A stretch of DNA of 36,587 bases from Hespellia sp. (GTDB lineage Bacteria; Bacillota; Clostridia; Lachnospirales; Lachnospiraceae), in assembly GCA_028689735.1 (NCBI GenBank), contig JAQVCP010000027.1, positions 1 through 36,587 on the forward strand, written 5' to 3'. A program made the translations under genes and the position numbers. The notes beneath the pieces are model-generated. The model was not told the DNA's origin. It saw nothing but the letters and a program-made list of their open reading frames with translations, and ran no database searches. The first letter of the stretch is position 1, and every line of letters begins with the position of its first letter. Of this stretch, positions 32,538-36,587 are shown piece after piece.

Positions 32538-33200
32538 CTACGAATTTGTAAAGTTTTTCATCAGTTTCCCTACCATCTTCTCATTTATTGGAAGAAATAC
32601 GCCTGCAACCGGGCCAACCAAAAAAGCACAGATAATGGTTCCAATTCCAAAGGAACCACCCAGCAGGAACCCAATCATGACAAATGAAAAATCTACTATA
32701 ATACGCACAACGCTAAACTTTTTATGTAATTTGTCGCTAAGAACCACCGCCACAAGATCATTTGGTCCGGTTCCTGCATCCGATTTAATTACAATAGTCA
32801 TTCCATAAGCTAAAATCCCACAGCCAATTGCAAGGACGATGATTTTGAAAGCAAGAGAACGCTCCCCCAGTGACAAAAATCCCAGAATATATGTAAAAAA
32901 ATCAATAATCGGACCTCCACAGATCATACAGAGAATCGTGCCGACCTTAATGTAGCTTCGGTCCACAAACAGCAATACAATTATAATCAAAAAGCATAGC
33001 ATGATATGTGTTTTTCCGTGAGAAAGAAGGCTCCATCCTGTCACTTCTGACAAGGTTCGAAACATCCCCTGTACCAAAACATTAAATGGGTCTGCCCCCA
33101 GATCTGCCAGCAAAAACAGTGTCACACCCAAATGGGCTATGATCAATCCCACTAATAGAATTATGATTCGCAATACCATCTCTTTTATGCTTCTTTTCAT
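32538..33200 (-). CDS. YczE/YitT-like integral membrane protein
   Basis: This 220-residue protein has five to six membrane segments. The pattern LGVTLFLLADLGADPFNVLVQG, repeated in looser form as YGMTIVIKSDAGTGPNDLVAV, is typical of the YczE/YyaS group, whose two halves look related. The function is unknown; homologues are often found near regulators or transporters. AGGAGGG is the ribosome site. It follows the antiterminator gene by 42 bp on the same strand. Confidence 0.82.
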   Translation of the reverse strand: MKRSIKEMVLRIIILLVGLIIAHLGVTLFLLADLGADPFNVLVQGMFRTLSEVTGWSLLSHGKTHIMLCFLIIIVLLFVDRSYIKVGTILCMICGGPIIDFFTYILGFLSLGERSLAFKIIVLAIGCGILAYGMTIVIKSDAGTGPNDLVAVVLSDKLHKKFSVVRIIVDFSFVMIGFLLGGSFGIGTIICAFLVGPVAGVFLPINEKMVGKLMKNFTNS

Positions 33201-33242
33201 ATTCCCTCCTAAGGTTAAATTCTGACATTATCATTCATTTTG

Positions 33243-34094
33243 TCAGTTCTTCATCTCGTCCTCCGCAGAGCGTTCAATATGCATGGCCAGATATCCAATC
33301 TCAATCTCATCAAAATGACACTTAAGGCTCTGCCCGATCTCATCACAGATTTTCCTGGCAGTGTCAAATGCCTTCGGATACTTCACTTCCATATAATCAT
33401 TCATGTTCACTTTCAGCTTTTCTCCTTTGATGACCCGGGCAACCATGTAACGTACATGATTCATCAAACGATTATAGGCCAGCGTGGACACATCAATTTT
33501 CTTTCCGGTTTCCTGTTCTACAAGTGAGACACATTCCCTGACAGCTCTCGCCATCTGCATAGACTGGGATACCTTCTCCGCATCAATTGCAGAATGAATA
33601 TGTAATGCAATATATCCAACCTCGTGCTCATCAATCTGAATATTCATCCGCTCCATAATGAGCGGCTTTAAGCATTCTGCCACTTTATATTCTTTGTAGA
33701 ACAGCACCTTGATATCATCGGTCAGTGGATTACTGATCTGCTCCTGATTCTGAATACGCTTTAGGGCATACTCTATGTGGTCCGCCATCGGGAAAAGTAT
33801 AGTCCGGTCGATGGTTCCGAATTCTTTTTCCGCTTCATTTAAAACAATGTCTGCCAATTCCAGGCAAATCGGTGCCACCGACTTGAGGATGCTTTTTGCA
33901 TCCCCGCGCTCGGTCACTTCCTTTAAAGAATATACCGTATCACCTGGTCTTTTTTCAATCTGCTGACTGACTTTTTTTCCAAAGCCCACACCTTTCCCCA
34001 TCATCAGGTACTCTTGATTGTCCTCCGACCAGATTGCAATTACGGAGTTATGATTCAATACTTTTCCCACTCTATACATGACTTTCCCGCTCAT
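33243..34094 (-). CDS. BglG/LicT/GlcT-family transcription antiterminator
   Basis: This 283-residue protein has an N-terminal RNA-binding (CAT) domain of about 55 residues (YRVGKVLNHNSVIAI, MMGKGVGFGKK) and two PTS regulation domains. The conserved histidines are in FPMADHIEYAL and YIALHIHSAI (PRD1), and in MNHVRYMVAR and YLAMHIERS (PRD2). PTS-dependent phosphorylation of these would control binding to an mRNA antiterminator. The ATG at 34094 has GGAG six bases upstream and is preferred over 34121. It lies 33 bp downstream of ptsG, so it probably controls that gene, although in Bacillus the glcT gene precedes ptsG. Confidence 0.87.
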   Translation of the reverse strand: MSGKVMYRVGKVLNHNSVIAIWSEDNQEYLMMGKGVGFGKKVSQQIEKRPGDTVYSLKEVTERGDAKSILKSVAPICLELADIVLNEAEKEFGTIDRTILFPMADHIEYALKRIQNQEQISNPLTDDIKVLFYKEYKVAECLKPLIMERMNIQIDEHEVGYIALHIHSAIDAEKVSQSMQMARAVRECVSLVEQETGKKIDVSTLAYNRLMNHVRYMVARVIKGEKLKVNMNDYMEVKYPKAFDTARKICDEIGQSLKCHFDEIEIGYLAMHIERSAEDEMKN

Positions 34095-34127
34095 ACTCTT
34101 CTCCACATTCAGTGATTGCAACGCATT

Positions 34128-36287
34128 TTATTCGCAGATATCAATTGCAAATAATGCCTCGCCAGCTTCAATATCTCCTTCTTTTAACAGGCGGATGTTT
34201 TGGTTATCTTCCATCTCTGTACAAAGGACCGGTGTTGCTACAGAAGGAGCATGCTCCTTCAGATAATCCAGGTCCAGCTCCAACATTGGCTGGCCCTTCT
34301 GAACCTTCTGACCGTTTTCTACCAGTACTTTAAAACCTTCTCCATTCAGCTTCACGGTATCGATACCAACATGAATCAGCAGGCTGATTCCGGAATCTGT
34401 CATGAATCCAACCGCATGTTTTGTCTCAAATACAAATGCCACTTCTCCATCTTCCGGTGCTCTCACAATCGCATCCTCTGGCGTCACCACGGCGCCGTCT
34501 CCCATCATCTTACCTGCAAATGCCTCATCCGGCGTTGTGGAAAGATCTGCCGCCACGCCTTTGATCGGACTGGATATAATAATAGATTTTACTACTTTCG
34601 CCGCTTTTTTTGTTGCTTTTTCTTCTGCTGCTCCCTCTTCGACCGCTTCATTTGTATACTCCTCATCCGGTGCTGTCTCCAGATAGTCTTCCAGATTTGA
34701 CTTGATTACTGTTACATTTGGTCCGTAAATTACCTGAACGCCATTTCCTTTATGAACAACACCGGAAGCTCCCGTACTTTTGAGCATCGCATCATTGACC
34801 AGCTCTGCCTTTATGACTGTACAACGCAGCCTTGTTGCACAGCAGTCTACGTCGCTGATATTTCTCTTTCCGCCAAGTCCTCTCGTGATAGCTGCACTAA
34901 CCGGATCAGTCTCGACCTGATCAGCGGCTGCCTCTCCTGTCTTGCGGGCATTGACATCTGCCTTTGTATATAGTTTTGTCTCTACATCATCGTCTTCTCT
35001 GCCAGGTGTCTTAAAATCAAACTTCTTGATCATAAATTTGAAAATGAAATAATATAAGAAGAAGTAAAGAATACCCACCGGAATCACCATAAGCCAGCTT
35101 GTCTTTTCATTTCCCTGCAGGATACCAAACAGAAAGAAATCCAGAAATCCGCCAGAGAAGGTAAGTCCAATCGCAATATTAAGCATATGTGCGATCATGT
35201 ATGCGGAACCTGCAAGTACGACCTGAACTGCAAATAGTGCAGGTGCCACGAACAGGAACGAGAATTCCAACGGTTCTGTGATTCCGGTAAACATACATGC
35301 AAGTGCTGCCGAAAGCAATAATCCGCCTGCTGCCTTTTTCTTTTCCGGTTTTGCACACTGATACATTGCAAGTGCTGCTCCAGGAAGTCCAAAGATCATG
35401 AAAATGAACTCGCCAGAGAAATATCTGGTTGCATCCGCACTGAAATGGACAATATTGGCCGAGTCAGCTAACTGTGCAAAGAAAATGTTCTGTCCGCCCT
35501 CTACCATCTTTCCGGCAACGTCCATTGTTCCACCGACAGCAGTCTGCCAGAATGGCATATAAAATACATGATGAAGTCCAAAAGGAATCAACGCTCTCTT
35601 AATCAATCCGAAAACTAAAGTCCCGATATAACCGCTTCCTGTCACAAGACCGCCTAATGCATAAATTCCATTCTGTACCGGCGGCCACACAAAATAAAGT
35701 CCGATTCCGACAAACATATAAACAACCGTTGAAATAATCGGAACAAATCTCGTTCCACCAAAGAATGACAGGGCATTCGGCAGGGCAATCTTATAAAAAC
35801 GGTTGTGAAGTGCTGCTACACCTAGTCCTACTATGATACCACCAAACACCCCCAACTGCAATGTCTGGATACCACAGGAAGAAGTAATCGTCCCCTCTAA
35901 TACGTCTTTTGCGATCTCTCCGTCAACAATCTTCCCATTGATGATCAGCATCGCATTGATTGCCGTATTCATTACAAAATATGCAATCATCGCCGCCAGC
36001 GCCGCAACTTCCTTCTCTTTCCTGGCCATTCCGATTGCTACGCCAACCGCGAAGATCAGCGGCAGGTTGGCAAAGATGACATTTCCCACCTGGTTCATAA
36101 TAACAAGCAGCGCATGAAGAATTGTTCCATCTCCAAGAACTCCTGTCAGTCCATAAGTCTCAATCGTAGTTGCATTGGTAAAGGAACTACCGATTCCAAG
36201 CAGCAGTCCTGCTACCGGAAGAATTGCGATTGGGAGCATAAAGCTTCGTCCAACACGCTGCAAAACACCAAAAATTTTGTCTTTCAT
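34128..36287 (-). CDS. ptsG: PTS glucose-type permease, fused IICBA
   Basis: This 719-residue protein imports and phosphorylates glucose or a close relative. Domain IIC (about residues 1-420) starts LQRVGRSFMLPIAILPVAGLLLG and contains IPFGLHHVFYMPFW and GITEPLEFSFLFVAP. Domain IIB (about 475-540) has the phospho-Cys segment DVDCCATRLRCT. Domain IIA (about 575-715) has the phospho-His in LLIHVGIDTVKLNG and the supporting His in TKHAVGF. The IIB-IIA linker is rich in Ala/Glu. GGAGAGAG precedes the ATG. Specificity could include glucosamine or N-acetylglucosamine; the antiterminator downstream supports a sugar-induced PTS. Confidence 0.9.
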   Translation of the reverse strand: MKDKIFGVLQRVGRSFMLPIAILPVAGLLLGIGSSFTNATTIETYGLTGVLGDGTILHALLVIMNQVGNVIFANLPLIFAVGVAIGMARKEKEVAALAAMIAYFVMNTAINAMLIINGKIVDGEIAKDVLEGTITSSCGIQTLQLGVFGGIIVGLGVAALHNRFYKIALPNALSFFGGTRFVPIISTVVYMFVGIGLYFVWPPVQNGIYALGGLVTGSGYIGTLVFGLIKRALIPFGLHHVFYMPFWQTAVGGTMDVAGKMVEGGQNIFFAQLADSANIVHFSADATRYFSGEFIFMIFGLPGAALAMYQCAKPEKKKAAGGLLLSAALACMFTGITEPLEFSFLFVAPALFAVQVVLAGSAYMIAHMLNIAIGLTFSGGFLDFFLFGILQGNEKTSWLMVIPVGILYFFLYYFIFKFMIKKFDFKTPGREDDDVETKLYTKADVNARKTGEAAADQVETDPVSAAITRGLGGKRNISDVDCCATRLRCTVIKAELVNDAMLKSTGASGVVHKGNGVQVIYGPNVTVIKSNLEDYLETAPDEEYTNEAVEEGAAEEKATKKAAKVVKSIIISSPIKGVAADLSTTPDEAFAGKMMGDGAVVTPEDAIVRAPEDGEVAFVFETKHAVGFMTDSGISLLIHVGIDTVKLNGEGFKVLVENGQKVQKGQPMLELDLDYLKEHAPSVATPVLCTEMEDNQNIRLLKEGDIEAGEALFAIDICE

Positions 36288-36462
36288 CTTTCTCTCTCCT
36301 TTTCATCTCTGAGGAATGATGCATATTCATGGTCCTGCGCCCGGACGCAAAAAAAGACATCAATACACATAAACATCCCTTTCATGTTATGTATAGTGAA
36401 TGCCTTCCGAAAAGTTACATACTATGTTAGATAGGTTAACATTAACTTTACTGTCTGTCAAG
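36288..36462 (-). promoter_or_regulatory. Leader of ptsG with a possible antitermination structure
   Basis: On the minus strand a stem can form between ATACATAACAT and ATGTTTATGTGTAT (about 36359-36395), followed within 12 bases by seven Ts. This is the layout expected for a leader terminator controlled by the downstream antiterminator gene. I could not identify a matching RNA antiterminator sequence with confidence. A TTGACA (minus strand, near 36454-36459) is a possible -35; the -10 17 bp on is poor (TAACCT). Confidence 0.4.
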
Positions 36463-36512
36463 CCTGTTTTTCTATATGTAGAGACAACCTGTTTTTCTAT
36501 ATGTAGAGACAA
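36463..36512. repeat. Perfect 25-bp tandem duplication upstream of ptsG
   Basis: Units 36463-36487 and 36488-36512 are identical. They lie immediately upstream of the candidate -35 TTGACA of the ptsG promoter, so they could duplicate a regulator site. The remaining 75 bp to the window end show no gene that I would support. Confidence 0.85.
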
Positions 36513-36587
36513 ATAATTGATTATCCATTCCAGATAGTGCATACTCAACCATCTGTGAACCTTTATCTGTACACAGAAGTATTCCAA

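Noticed and set aside
36463-36512. CRISPR-like repeats
   Set aside because: Two adjacent 25-bp units without spacers are a tandem duplication, not a CRISPR array.
36387-36587. Minus-strand open frame of 66 codons at the right edge
   Set aside because: It runs through a perfect tandem repeat and the ptsG promoter region, has no ribosome site in view and no recognisable content.

Overview
The window reads as chromosomal DNA from a low-to-mid GC Firmicute, most likely a gut Clostridium of the Lachnospiraceae type. I infer this from the gene families (BceAB-type modules, GPH symporter, PTS IICBA glucose permease, YczE/YitT protein, DUF3990, PD-(D/E)XK 'transposase' family), strong AGGAGG ribosome sites and TTGACA/TATAAT promoters. 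No rRNA, tRNA or CRISPR array was seen. Nearly every gene lies on the minus strand; the only clear plus-strand gene is a ROK repressor at about 30.4 kb.

Layout. (1) 0.1-2.9 kb: an alanine dehydrogenase / NhaC-type Na+/H+ antiporter operon; the extreme left edge may be the end of an IS200/IS605-like element. (2) 2.9-11.2 kb: two heterodimeric ABC exporter pairs with a TetR regulator between them. Both pairs carry the same palindrome (GTTAG-N6-CTAACCAT) upstream, while the TetR gene has a different double operator on its own promoter. (3) 11.2-17.3 kb: a BceRS/BceAB-like cell-envelope stress module with two extra genes, a membrane-anchored extracytoplasmic protein and a YdcF/DUF218 protein. The permease has an unusually short extracellular domain. 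(4) 17.3-22.3 kb: a second two-component system with a MacB/FtsX-type ABC transporter. Promoter regions of modules 3 and 4 carry the same BceR-like box (TnACA-N4-TGTAR). (5) 22.3-25.5 kb: a rearranged strip with a PD-(D/E)XK nuclease-family gene, a copied bceA promoter region, a VanZ-family gene, a mosaic mini-gene built from fragments of module 4, and a truncated DUF3990 gene. (6) 25.5-31.7 kb: a sugar or polyol operon (SDR dehydrogenase, FGGY kinase, GPH symporter, HAD phosphatase) divergent from its ROK repressor, with ATTTTAC/GTAAAAT operator repeats between them. (7) 31.7-36.6 kb: ptsG for glucose PTS IICBA, followed downstream by a BglG/LicT-type antiterminator, a YczE-like membrane protein and a cytosolic parvulin.

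How it fits together. The centre of the window is an antibiotic and envelope-stress defence block: four ABC exporter half-transporters, two sensor-kinase/ABC detoxification modules and a VanZ homologue, flanked by carbon metabolism. The least ordinary stretch is 22.3-25.4 kb. There, promoter-and-operator copies of the neighbouring sensing modules have been kept while most of the coding DNA has been lost. One copy still has an intact promoter, box, ribosome site and a 74-codon open frame stitched from response-regulator, kinase and permease-end pieces.
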